This document shows, one piece after another, positions 22,765-33,705 of a stretch of 64,000 nucleotides of DNA. Position 1 is the stretch's first letter; every line of letters begins with the position of its first letter. The DNA lies in assembly GCF_041296385.1 (NCBI RefSeq), contig NC_091015.1:58408345-58472344 (forward strand), read 5' to 3'. Both the position numbers and the translations under genes were made by a program. This DNA is from Aphelocoma coerulescens (lineage: Eukaryota; Chordata; Aves; Passeriformes; Corvidae). The notes beneath the pieces were generated by a model. It saw only the letters and a program-made list of their open reading frames with translations. It was not told the origin of the DNA and searched no databases.

Positions 22765-25700
22765 GTGAGTATGAAAGATTGTATATTTATAATCCGCTTT
22801 AGATTAATAAAAAAATAAATATTTAAATACTAGCATTATCAGTGTGAGATGGATGAATAAAAACACATAAATGCTAAGAAAATGAGACACTTGGTGAAAC
22901 AAGCTTGTACTCTTTACTGGAAATATTTGCTGGACTGTGGTCAGAATACAATTGGAAAAGGTGTTGAAACTGCATGGAAACAAGCAGTGAATATTTAACG
23001 AGTTACAGATGTGTTCAGTATAGGATAGAACAATGCTGCAGAGTGTTGATGCATGGGAACAAAGATAAATGAACCTTTATCCTACCTTAGTATGTTAGTA
23101 AAGAGAAAAATGTACTTTAGTGATGGGTGTGTTTGATATGTTCTTTGTTAAAATGATGCATCATGATTAATACATTGAGTTTTAAATTATAGAAAAAGAA
23201 GACTGCAGGATTCAAAGACACTTAAATGTTGATGTTAAGGCTTCATTGAGCTTGAGCTCCTTATTTTTGGTGTATTTCAAGAAAAGAGAACCTGTTACAC
23301 AGAGGATCCCTGTTGCTTCCTACTGCTTTTTTGCTACAGTATTTTTTAGTATGAAAATTTAATTTAAAACTGTAAATTATGAAAGAAATGTTATGTAACA
23401 GCAAAACAAAGGAGGTGCTGTGGCAGTGGCTTTAGCACAGTTGGTTTTGGAAGCTTCATTGTCTTCTGCAGGGAATCAGTGGATCTTGTTTTATCGGGAA
23501 GAGTTTCCTCACGTTAATTTGTCTTTCAAAGTTGCTATGTTGATTATGGTCTGCTATATCTAAGAAGTGTAACTATTCAAGAGTAGAAATATTTTGAGGA
23601 ATGCGTATAATTCCTCAATATACTCAAATACATCTTTTTCATTTTTAATTTTCTCACCCTTTTGTTGTGGTTGGGAAAACAGAAGTGACTAGGTTCAAAG
23701 GAAAGTGTTTTTATAACATTATCTTTGAGGTAGTAAGAGTTTCTATGCTACATTTTCCTTTGAAATAAAACATTGCTATTCTTGAACACTTAAAAATTTA
23801 TTTGTAAAAATTTGTATTTTTTAAAAAAATCCAAAGCATTCTAATTTGGGGAAAAGTGTTTTACATAAAATGTTTTATGTTCTGTTTGATTGTAAATTTA
23901 CTCATTATGAAAGGGTAAACCATTATCTTTTGCATTTAAAGTTAATACAGCTGTGTTGGTTTCATTGGTTTGAGAGATTCAGAGATGCATTTTACATGTA
24001 TATTTTTTGTGTTGGTAGTTCTCAGGAGAATGGAGAAAGTCACACAGGGGAATATAGGCATGGAAAAAATTTAAATATATGAAAATATATATACCACCTT
24101 GCTTGACTAGTTAAGATAGCACTTCTGTCCTTTTTGTCGCTGTTTAAAAGAGTTAACAAAGTTTATTTTGAAGCCATTTTTATCTCATGGGCAAAACACA
24201 GATGTTAATGCTGATCTATGACAGCATAAACCATGTATTTCGTCTTGTAGGTGGCAATTCCTATGCAAAAGTTACTATAATTCTGTTTTGGTACTGTAAA
24301 TGACAGAATCTCTCTTAATATGTTGGTTTCAGTATTTTTGCTTGAACCTTGTTCATCTGTTGCTTCCATCTAGGCAGTTTTTCAATGTTACTGAAAAGGT
24401 ATTCTTCCATTGTTAGTGCTTTATCTTGGCTTTGTGCTTCCTTATTCTCTGAAGGACAATTTGTATTTACTGCTTGCACGTGTAGATTTAAAGTTACTGT
24501 TGAATTCCTGTAGCCTTGTTTCCAACTTTTCGTTCAGGAGCTTTATCAAACATCTCTGGATAAAGGCCAAATTTTAGTGGCTAAATACATCTGTTACAGT
24601 GTTGAGGATTTTTTTTTGTGCTTTGGATATTTTGTTGTAGGGTTTGGGACGGTAGTGGGGGGAGTAGGGTTATCTTTCCAAAGTGGGAGGAGGTGGGGGG
24701 GTGCAAAGGGCAAAAACTCTTCAACTGGCTTTAATATAATTAAACTCCATAGTGGGCCTTCTTAACAGCAAAAGGAATGTGTTTTTGCCAGGTGGAGGTA
24801 CTGTCCCAAGTTGGTTGACTCTACTGATGGGGGCCCTGTTTGGTTTGTGATGGATAGGGAAGAGCTTGCTAATACAACCTTGGAAGATGTCATCTTCGTC
24901 ATAGTCCTGAGTGATACTGCTGTGGTAGTGAATATTTGGTGTGTTGACCTAGTTTCTGAGAATCCAGAGATGTGACTTAGGATTCTCTCGTCAAATAATA
25001 CTAAGTCAGTTGTTCGGTGTTTTTATCCAGCATGTGCTTAGGAAGAAGGAAAAGAATAAAGAGTCAAAGCTTGCAGCTTTAAACAACCTGAAGACAAAAA
25101 TGTTTTCCGTGATATATTGATAATCAAAACAAATACATATTTAAAAAATATGTTTGTACTAACATGATTTAACACTTGAGAGTTTTAAAAAACATTGTGT
25201 TGGTATGCTTAGGTATGTTGGAGAAATACAGGTAGCACAGGAAAAGGTCTCCTTCCTGCAGTCTTAGCACACTCATGGATTTAATATCCTTTTAGTGTAC
25301 TAGAGGGGATCTAGCGAGAACAGTCCCTTTAGTCTTGTGTTACTTCTTTCCTTTATTGAATCTGATCTGTGATGGAATGGTAATGAGGAGGAGAAGAACA
25401 AGTTACCGTTAGAGACTGACAGATCCTCTTGGAGTGTAGACAAGGTGGAAAGCACATTCAAACACTTATGGATGGAGTAATTGGGGTAGGATGTAACAAG
25501 GAGCTTCAAGAGCCAGCACATGCAGAGGTACCATGTCTAACAAGGGAACTGGACAAGAATCTTAGTGCTTTTGCTTGATGAGAGTGGCTTACAGCCTTAA
25601 ATAATATCCCACTGCTAGCTTGCCTCTCCAGCTGACCTTTGATTTTTTTTTTTTAATAATTATTTTCCACCCATCTTCCTTTACTCTCAGATGTGTATAG

Positions 25701-27269
25701 TAAAATCAGAGATAATTTCTTTAATGTGAATTATGTGAATGAATGAGCTGCTATGCAAACCTTGGGATTTGTTTACATTCATAATGATGCATATTAAAAG
25801 AATCAGATCAGGATGTTTGCCTGTTAGGCAATATTTTATGTGTGCTGCTGCCCTTTCACTCCACCAGAACTATATGTAGCCTTCCAAACTGGAGAAGATT
25901 CTTTAGAGCACCCCCCCATTTTTCAGCAAGTGAATGTTCATTTCTATGGAAACAGAACCGGCAGCCAATCTCAGCACTACAAAAGCACTTGTTTCTGCTG
26001 CCTGAGATTTGTAAATACTGTTTTCTCTAAGAGAATTCAAGCAGACTTCTCTATCAGATAGTAGTGTCAGTATTGAGACAGGGAATTAAAACCAAAGTAG
26101 GGAAACTATTAATACAGAGCTCTCTGCTGCACTCAGCAGAATGAGCTGAAGATAAATCATACATCTCTATTCAACCCATGCAGTTTTTCCATTTTAATGT
26201 TTAATGGCTCAAAGGACTGGCTTTACAAACACAAAATATGACAGGTAGGATATGTGACGTTAGTATCGTGGTGCAGGGGAGCTGTGTTATGGATGATAAA
26301 GATGCTGTTGAAATACATGTTCTCCTGGAGAAAAAAAAAAGGGGGGGCAAATAAAAATCCATAGCACAAGTGTGTATCTGTTTTTCCACATTACGCTATT
26401 GTTTTTATTTCCCTTTGCTGTTTTCTATTTGGAAATATAGTTACTATGGAGACAGTGACGACATACTCTAATAGAGCTCACCAGTGCGGCACAACATGAA
26501 TATATATCATTTGGGAATACTGCTGATAGCTGCTATGATTATTTTATAGAGGTTTTGAGCTGCATGTATTTCTCTGGTTTGCTCGATGCAAGTGGTCAAA
26601 ATGCAGCCACAGAATTTTCAATTTCAGCTGCTCTTCCTGATGGTTTATCATTTTGAATAGGAAAATTTACTGACGGATGAAGTGCACTGATCAGTTCAAG
26701 CCCATTTGGAAGAAAAGGGCCTCAGCAGGCTGATGCTTCGACAGGTTTTTAAGGAATTTGCATGAGTTTTTTGATTATTTCTACAGGGAACTGTGTCTGG
26801 CTCCTTGCAAATGCGTGGTTCTCATGCACGGTGCAACAGCATATGCTACAGTCTGCCTGAGTTTTAAACTTTTCCATTGGCAAGACTAAGTAAATTGGTA
26901 CAACTTACTTGCTTTTTTTTTTTTTTTTTTTTTTTGATCACTGTTGGATTGCAGTCTCTACGCTCAGCGTGTCACCTAAAAAGTAGATTCGGGTACAAAC
27001 TCTGAGCAGCAGCTCAGGGCCTGGGTAGGCTGTCATTCCTGCTCTCCAGCATGTGTTGCACGCATGCTTTGGAAGCAGTTTCTCTTTAAAGTTGCGGGGG
27101 GGTGGGGGGGTTTCCAAACAAGTCTTCCGAAAACTCGCTAAAAGAGGCAGCGCCTTTCTTCAACAAAGCCCTTTCCTACTTCCTGTGGCTTTACTGTTTT
27201 GTGTTACGTTTTGGTTGACCTCTGTTCTGTGGAGTGCTCTTCCTTAACCAGGCCTGCTTCTTCTCCTCC
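22765..27269 (+). other. CLASP2: CLASP2 intron, upstream of the CpG island
   Basis: This is the AT-rich first part of a 20-kb intron. No exons or dispersed repeats are recognised. It contains a 23-T run (26913-26935) and two RFX-like imperfect palindromes, TTTCTATGGAAAC (25941-25953) and GTTACTATGGAGAC (26440-26453). The latter lies in a complex block (26430-26700) that could be an upstream regulatory element of the 27.5-kb promoter. Confidence 0.75.
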
Positions 27270-27720
27270 CGTTTCATTTTCCGTGGTGCTGGGGGGCGAA
27301 ACTCCCGCCGGGGGTGTGGGATGTCACCCCGTCGCGGGGGCTCCGCGGGGGCCGGCGCTTCCCGGGCGCTGCCGGGCGGCGGGGGGACCCGCCGGGCACA
27401 TGACGGCGGGGGCGGAGCGCCCGGGGGGCCGGGCCGGGGCCGGGCCGGCGCGGAGGGTTCCCTTGCGAGGCGGGACTGCTATTTTGAAGCGAGGCGGCGG
27501 CTGTAGCGGCAGGGAGCCGGCAGGAATCCGGCGGGGATCCGGCCGGGACCCGCCGCGCCCGCCCTCCCGCGGCACCGCCGGGCATGATGACTGTGGGGGA
27601 CGGTGAGTGGGGACCGCCGTGCCCTTGGGGACCGCCGCGGGGCTGCGGGGGGCTCTGTGCAGCCCGGGGGGCCGGGAGGTTGGTATGGCAGGTTGGCATC
27701 TTGGGCTGACGGGCTTGGCT
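27270..27720 (+). promoter_or_regulatory. CLASP2: CpG island promoter of the short CLASP2 gamma-type transcript
   Basis: The surrounding intron is AT-rich, but this block is dense in CpG and G/C runs and encloses an ATG, a short reading frame and a consensus donor. A canonical GC box (GGGGGCGG) lies at 27408-27415, about 170 bp before the start codon. No TATA box is evident, as expected for a CpG-island promoter with dispersed starts. An ETS-like ACTTCCTGTGG lies just upstream near 27177. The transcription start cannot be placed from sequence. The island end is approximate. Confidence 0.88.
27584..27602 (+). CDS. CLASP2: CLASP2 alternative first exon, gamma-type start (MMTVGD)
   Basis: ATG at 27584 begins M-M-T-V-G-D plus one base, followed by donor GTGAGT at 27603. 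Joining that G to the exon at 42847 (AC AAA AGC TTT) gives MMTVGDDKSFDDEE. The mammalian CLASP2-gamma N-terminus is likewise a few residues ending GDD before KSFDDEE. An in-frame TGA at 27485-27487, with no ATG between, makes 27584 the first in-frame start. The first ATG has G and the second A at -3, so either can initiate. The exon's 5' end is unknown (UTR lies in the CpG island). The product lacks TOG1 and starts in the linker before TOG2. Confidence 0.88.
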
Positions 27721-29989
27721 TCCGCCCGAGCTGGGCGATGGATGCTACGTGCAGCAGCCGGAGGGTACCGGGGCGCCGTGCGTGGCAACTCCAGCCCTTC
27801 TTGGGATTTTAACCGTGCCTGGGTTTCTGGGATGGCCCGTGATCTCAATTATTTACTACTCTGGAGGGTTCCGCTGTGCATTTTTATGTTGGCGTTGTGT
27901 TTACCCCTCTCGCCTCGGTGTTACTTGTGTTGGCCACCTCTGCAAGATAAGGCAGAATTTACTATACTGCTTTGTAAACAAGCGGATGTTAACCTGCCGT
28001 GTTTTGTGAAGAAATTCCTACTCATTCAGCATAGCCATAAAAGAAGAGCCTTGCTGCTAGAGCTAGGGATGTATATTTAATAAAGACATGGGATGTTACT
28101 ACGTTTCCTTCACTGCACAGTGTATTGTTACACAAACCAATGGAAAGTAGGTCAGTAAAGCAATCCAGACTATATGGTTGTGTTTTCGTTAAAAACTAGA
28201 CATATGTTTTATCTTTATTGCACCTCTTGGGTTTGCATGTCAGCCAGGTTCTCTGAGCTCAGTACCATGATGACTTTCTATATATGCATTATTATTTTTA
28301 GAGAGACTTGAGATGCGTTCACTGGACTTGCAGCAAGTTTAGGGATGAGGTAGGATGGCTGTGCTTTTACAAGTGACTATATATGCAGATTCGCATAAGG
28401 AAGATGGCTTTATCAAGATCAGATTAAATCTTTTATCTGAATTTGCTAAAACAGTAGTTGTAAAGAGTCCTGAGAGAGACCCTTTCTTGAGGCGACCTGA
28501 AATGTGTGTTTTTCACTTAGTTCTTTCATATGTTAGAGACTGAAAGAGATAATGAGCATGACCAAAGCAGTGAAATTATGTCTGGAGTGCACAGTCTAAA
28601 AAAATTTGGGCAGTTCTCTGATGTTTGTTTGTCATTTGCAAGGTGCAAGGGAAGTGGTCTTTGTAGAACTGAATATGTACCAAGCTCACTCTTGCTGAGA
28701 TTTTTTTTTTTGGAAATGTTTTTCTTCGTCTTTGTTTCCTTCCTGTGAAGCAACACAGTTCTCCATGGTGTAAACATGAATTGTGGTAACTTGCAGATTA
28801 AGAAAGCAAGTTGTAGCATGTTAAGAAATAACTGCATTCTCTAGGCAAAGCCATAGGATTTTTGTCGTTCTGTAATGGTCGAGGTTTATAAAGTGAGGGT
28901 GGTTGTGGAGCTCTCTTCTGTATAATTTAATTCGTCATTAACAAAGGCACTAAGAACAAAGTACTGTTCAGGCAGTCAGCTGACATTCCGTGTAGGAGCT
29001 TTGAGCAATAATGCCAGATACAATTAACAGTGTGTAGGATGATTATATAGCTGTTGGTCTCTTAAAACTACTGCTTACCACATTTACAAGGAATTCAGTC
29101 TTCTGATGTTGTTATGAAACTGCGAGGGAAAACAAAACTGTAGTTAATATTAAGAAAACTTCTTGATCTTTTTTTCTAAATTTAATGATGGTTTTGCTGC
29201 GGTCTTTTGTTTTGCAAATATTCTGTATATCCTAATATATGCAACATAGAAGAAAATGTTTTAAGGTTAGTGATTCTGCAACCTTTGAGAAATGTCTTTT
29301 CTTGGCAAAATGTCATTTTGTTGTGGCCTGTATGTATGTTTAACTTAATATTTGTGAGACTGGGCTGAAGGCATTGTGCAGATACTCCAGAGGACAGATT
29401 TTTTTTACTTGTCTTATTTGGTTTGCTCACTTAATCAGCCTAGATGTGCTACACAGTTGCAGAGTATGTTTGGAAATGCCATCTAGAAGTGGTAGTGTTG
29501 ATTTTATCTTGAATGCAAGACATTGGCTTCTTGGAACCTTTTGGATTATTTTTTTCCCAGTTTTCTTGAGCACAAGCAGAAATGTAAATAAAACGTGGTG
29601 CTTAACAGTTGAATCTTAATCTGATTTCTCAAGTGAAGATTAAAGGGAAGAACCAGATTTTCTGTTTGCCCCCATGTTAACTGTCTCAAGCTCTCCAAGC
29701 TATTGTTGGGAGAATGTAGAGGGGGAAGAAAAATAATCCTGTGCTTGCGGCCCAGCAAGCAAATGGACCGTAACTTCTACTGTACTGAGTGCGTGCCAGT
29801 GGGAAAGCATGCGCTGCCTCAGTCTGAAAGGCATTTCACGTACTTGTGTGACTGGAGGTCTGTGTTTGCCCTGCAAGTTGTGTTCGGAGGCTGCTGAGGA
29901 AAACCAGCCAGGAGCTGTTCCTCGCTCTGGTCTCCTTGTTCTTTGGAGAGGATAATGCATTTCTGCCATTATCCGTTGGTAACCAGATT

Positions 29990-30140
29990 AGGCTGCTGAG
30001 GAGGTGGCGAGCGGAATCGCCATGCGCACATCGCGTTGCGCGTTCTCTCCAGCAGCGCGTTGTAATTCAGCAGCTTCCACTGGTGTTTCTTCACCTTGTT
30101 GTCAGTCTGTGCTACGTCACCTTGTTGTTTCGTAGGTAAG
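29990..30140. promoter_or_regulatory. Small CpG cluster, candidate regulatory element or untranslated exon
   Basis: In otherwise CpG-poor intron, about ten CpG fall within 30007-30060 (GCGAGCGGAATCGCC, GCGCACATCGCGTTGCGCG). A CRE-like CTACGTCAC follows (30111-30119) and then a donor-like CGTAG/GTAAGG (30132-30141). In the phase needed to join the 42847 exon there is a stop upstream and no ATG, so any exon here would be non-coding. Function is speculative. Confidence 0.3.
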
Positions 30141-33100
30141 GGACTGCCTTGATCCCAGTTGAACAAAGTAATTAGGATAAGGACAAAATTATCTACCTAA
30201 AACTATGAATGGCCTTAAAGGGAAGATTAGACATAGGTTTTCTTAAGATGTACTAAACATACTGCAGTACCAGATATAAGGTATTTGAGGGCTATCTAAA
30301 AGCATATAATCAGCTTTGTAAGGGGACATATTTGGTGCACACATTTGTTGCACTAGTGTATACTAAGTATACTGTTTTGTATCGTATAATGAATAAGCAC
30401 TTCTTTATTTATTAGTGTATTTTTATGTAAATGGCATACAATGTTTCATGACTTTAGGCACTTGTCAGATTTTAGATGATAAAGCACATGTGACTGGTTT
30501 ATGAATAGAAATTATCCTTCTATCTTACTGCATATGCATATCAAATTTTGTGTTTTGTCTTCTTTCAAAATACTTGATTAATATATGCATGGTCCTAAAG
30601 CATGAGAACAATTATCTTCCATTCCCTGATGTTCTTCTGAGGGAAGGCTGTCTTCCTAAGTCTTTAATCTGATTAAGTAGTTTCTGTGAAGTGTGGGTGC
30701 TGTACAGCTTTAATATTTTACTTTTGACTGAAGAAGGGATTGGACACATTAAAGGTACAGAAGCTACAGTGATGTTTGAGACATTAGCTTGATTTAAAAT
30801 ATGTATGTTATTTTAGTGCATGTGGATTTCTGAGGTCTATTTCTGATTTTTGTTATCCTCTGGTGGGAGACTTTTTAAACCAACAGAGTCCTGTGAAAAT
30901 GATAATAAAGCAATTGCTACACTGGCCTAGAAATTGGTCAGGCTGTACCTGCTTTGTACCATTCAGAGCTGTCTCCCGGGTGTGGGAATATAAATAGTAG
31001 CAGAAGTTTTTGTGCGGGATAGAAGCATATCACTTGCTCCCTTTTCTGTTCTTGTTTGGGCCTGTGTTTTTTTAAACATTCTGACTGCACCTGCACTGGC
31101 TCCTTTTCCTGTAACTAGTCCTCATCACTTCCCTTCCGTTATTAGCAGTTGTTGGGCACGCTGATTTGGGAAATGGCTTTTCTTGCTGTGCCTGAGAGAG
31201 GAAGGACAGATACCATGAGCTGGAATTTGATTGCTGTTTGGAACCAAACCAGTGCAAAGCTTCTTTTCACAGCAAGGTCATATGCTACTCCCAGTGATTA
31301 ACATAGATTCTGAGTTGTGTTTTGTCTATAAAGTGCAAGTACTGTTGCTAATAGCAGTAAAAGAACACTGGGACAGTGAAGCAGCTGAGTGGGAGAGGGA
31401 GGGAATGTGTAAACACACCAAGGGCTATATGGAAAGACACAGTTTCTACTAAGAGAACGGATGAATATAGCAAGGTTCAAGACTGATGTGAATAGAAAAA
31501 AATAATTCAAGGAAGAACTGTGCAACTCAGAGCATTTTTTATTTAAAAAACAAAGCTGCAAACACATGACATAAAACAGTTGTTTTCTCAAAACCGGCAT
31601 AGCTTCTGGAGTGATATGTGCACCTGATTTTTTAATATGTTCTAGGGTAATAACTACAAGTAAGATTTGTCTTCTGTTTCTAAATGACATTTTCAAAGTG
31701 TCGAGGAATTTTGTGGGTGGTGGTGGTTGTTGTTTTCATTAAATGTGAAACATGAGTTCACTAAAAAGATTTCCAGATACGTTTAATCTATCATCCAAAA
31801 GTGTTGATTGTCTGGAGTGCTGGAGTCAGTTTTTATTAGTTTTTAAGAACAAGTTACAAAATAAAAATTACTTTGGTGTTTTCCATTCTGTCTGCATGGT
31901 TTTGATTATTCCAGACTGTTGGTAATATTACATGTATTTTAGTTGTTTTGGGGGGGAGTAGTTATTATTATTTTTTAAAGGTACACTTTGAAAAAGAAAA
32001 AAAAAAGACACATTAGAATTGTGAACAGCCACAGGAGAAATTTAAAGCCTACTAAGGGTTTCCTTTGATAGATGTTGCAAGAATCTTCCACTTGACTGAT
32101 TGGATATTTGCCTTGCAGGGTTTATTTTCATCTTTGTTATCTATGAAGTATGAGGAGTATTTCCTTACTGTTACATGTTATTTTTAATAAAGTCTTGCTG
32201 TAGTAAATACTGATGAGCAAATAAGCTACATTTGGATCATTTCAGTGTCTGAAATGCCTTCAGAGGTGAAGGGTCTTCTGTAGTATTGACCTGAATCAGA
32301 AATTCCATTCTGTATATTGTATTTATAAAAGCATCTTAGTTTTAAAGACTTGTGTTTTGGATTTTGTGTCTGCTTTCTTTGCCGGCTCCTTCATCAAAAT
32401 ACACTTTCACAGCAACAGCTGAAAAGAGCAGTCAATAACTTGCAAGAGCCTTTTGAAAACCAGCTGTGTATGTAGACTCTTATAAGAAGTAGCTACAATT
32501 TAAAATTCACAGGAGTTTCCCAGCTATATGGAGTGTAGGCGACAAGATTTTCATGGTACCAGAATTCCTCTGTATTCCTTCATGTATATTTAATTGATGT
32601 GAAAACTTTTCTGTTCAACTGAGAAACACTTAAAAGCCCTCAAAGGTGGATAGTTGGAGCCTGAGGAAAGGTGAGGAGAAGGGCTGAAGATGTAGAACAA
32701 AGCTCTTAACAGCCTGCAGAAGAACCGTACTTCCTTCAAATGAGATATTTTTGCTTTCATCAGAGTCAAGAGCTCCATGGTGCTCCATGATTGCCTAAGC
32801 AATGAACATGAGTAGATTTCTATTTGACAAAAAATCCTTTTATCATTATGTGTTGTTTTGTGTGTTGACCTGATAAAAGTCCTTTGGTCAGTCAACTTAT
32901 GCAGTGTGAGGTTCGCTATTGAACTTAAAGGTCAAAAGTATTTCTGTTTAGATTGTTTTTGTTTAAAATTTCTTCACATTGTTGAGAAACTCATTAGAAA
33001 CACTGCGAGAAACATTCTCTGTGTATTATTTTGGGGTTGGATCATGTTCCCACAAAATTAGAGAAATGGCAGCTACTAAAGCTGCTTAGCCATAGACCAA

Positions 33101-33143
33101 GCACTTCAGATTTTCCAGATCTGGTGTGAGTTTTTTAGCTTCT

Positions 33144-33705
33144 GGGTTGCTGGTGGATGAGAGGCTGGACATGACCTAGCAGTGGGGGCTTGCAGCTCAA
33201 AAACCCAGTTCTGTCCTGGGCCGCATCAAAAGCGGTGTGGCGAGCAGGGCAAGGGAGATGACCTGTTGAGTGAATCCACAGGAGGCCACAAAGATGATCA
33301 GAGGGCTGGGGCACTTCTCCTGTGAAGAGAGGCTGAGAGAATTGGGATTGTTCAGCCGTGAGCGGAGGAGACCAGGGAGACCATACAGCACCTTCCTGTA
33401 CCTAAAGGGGGCCTACAGGAAAGCTGGAGAGGGACTTTTTACAGGGCTGTGGACTGACAGGACAAGGCGGAATGGCTTTAAGCTGAAAAAGGGTATATTT
33501 AGACTAGAAATTCACTTGAGGTGGTGAGGCACTGGAGCAGGCTGCCCAGAGAAGTTGTGACTGCCCTGTCCCTAGAGGAGTTCACTGTCGGGCTGGAGCT
33601 CTGAGCAGCTTGGTCTAGTGAAAGGTGTCTCTGCCCATGACAGGAGGGTTGGAACTCGATAATGTTTAAGGTCCCTTAAAACCTACACTGTTCTATGAGT
33701 CTATG
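33144..33705 (+). mobile_element. CR1 LINE 3' fragment
   Basis: It begins GGTTGCTGGTGGATGAGAGG with GGACATGACCTAGCAGTG, matching the CR1 region after the RT domain. It has internal deletions, then runs through GGCACTTCTCCTGTGAAGAG and CACTGGAGCAGGCTGCCCAG and ends GTTCTATGAGTCTATG. Non-coding, same strand as CLASP2. Confidence 0.92.

Noticed and set aside
27199..28080. Several 80-174-codon open frames on both strands around the CpG island
   Set aside because: Pro/Arg/Gly/Ala-rich translations are typical of GC-rich DNA with few stops. They overlap one another and none has homology I recognise or matching splice structure, except the short gamma start.
30120..30141. A coding alternative first exon ending CGTAG/GTAAGG
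   Set aside because: In the phase required for the 42847 exon a TAA lies upstream and no ATG follows it, so it cannot encode an N-terminus.
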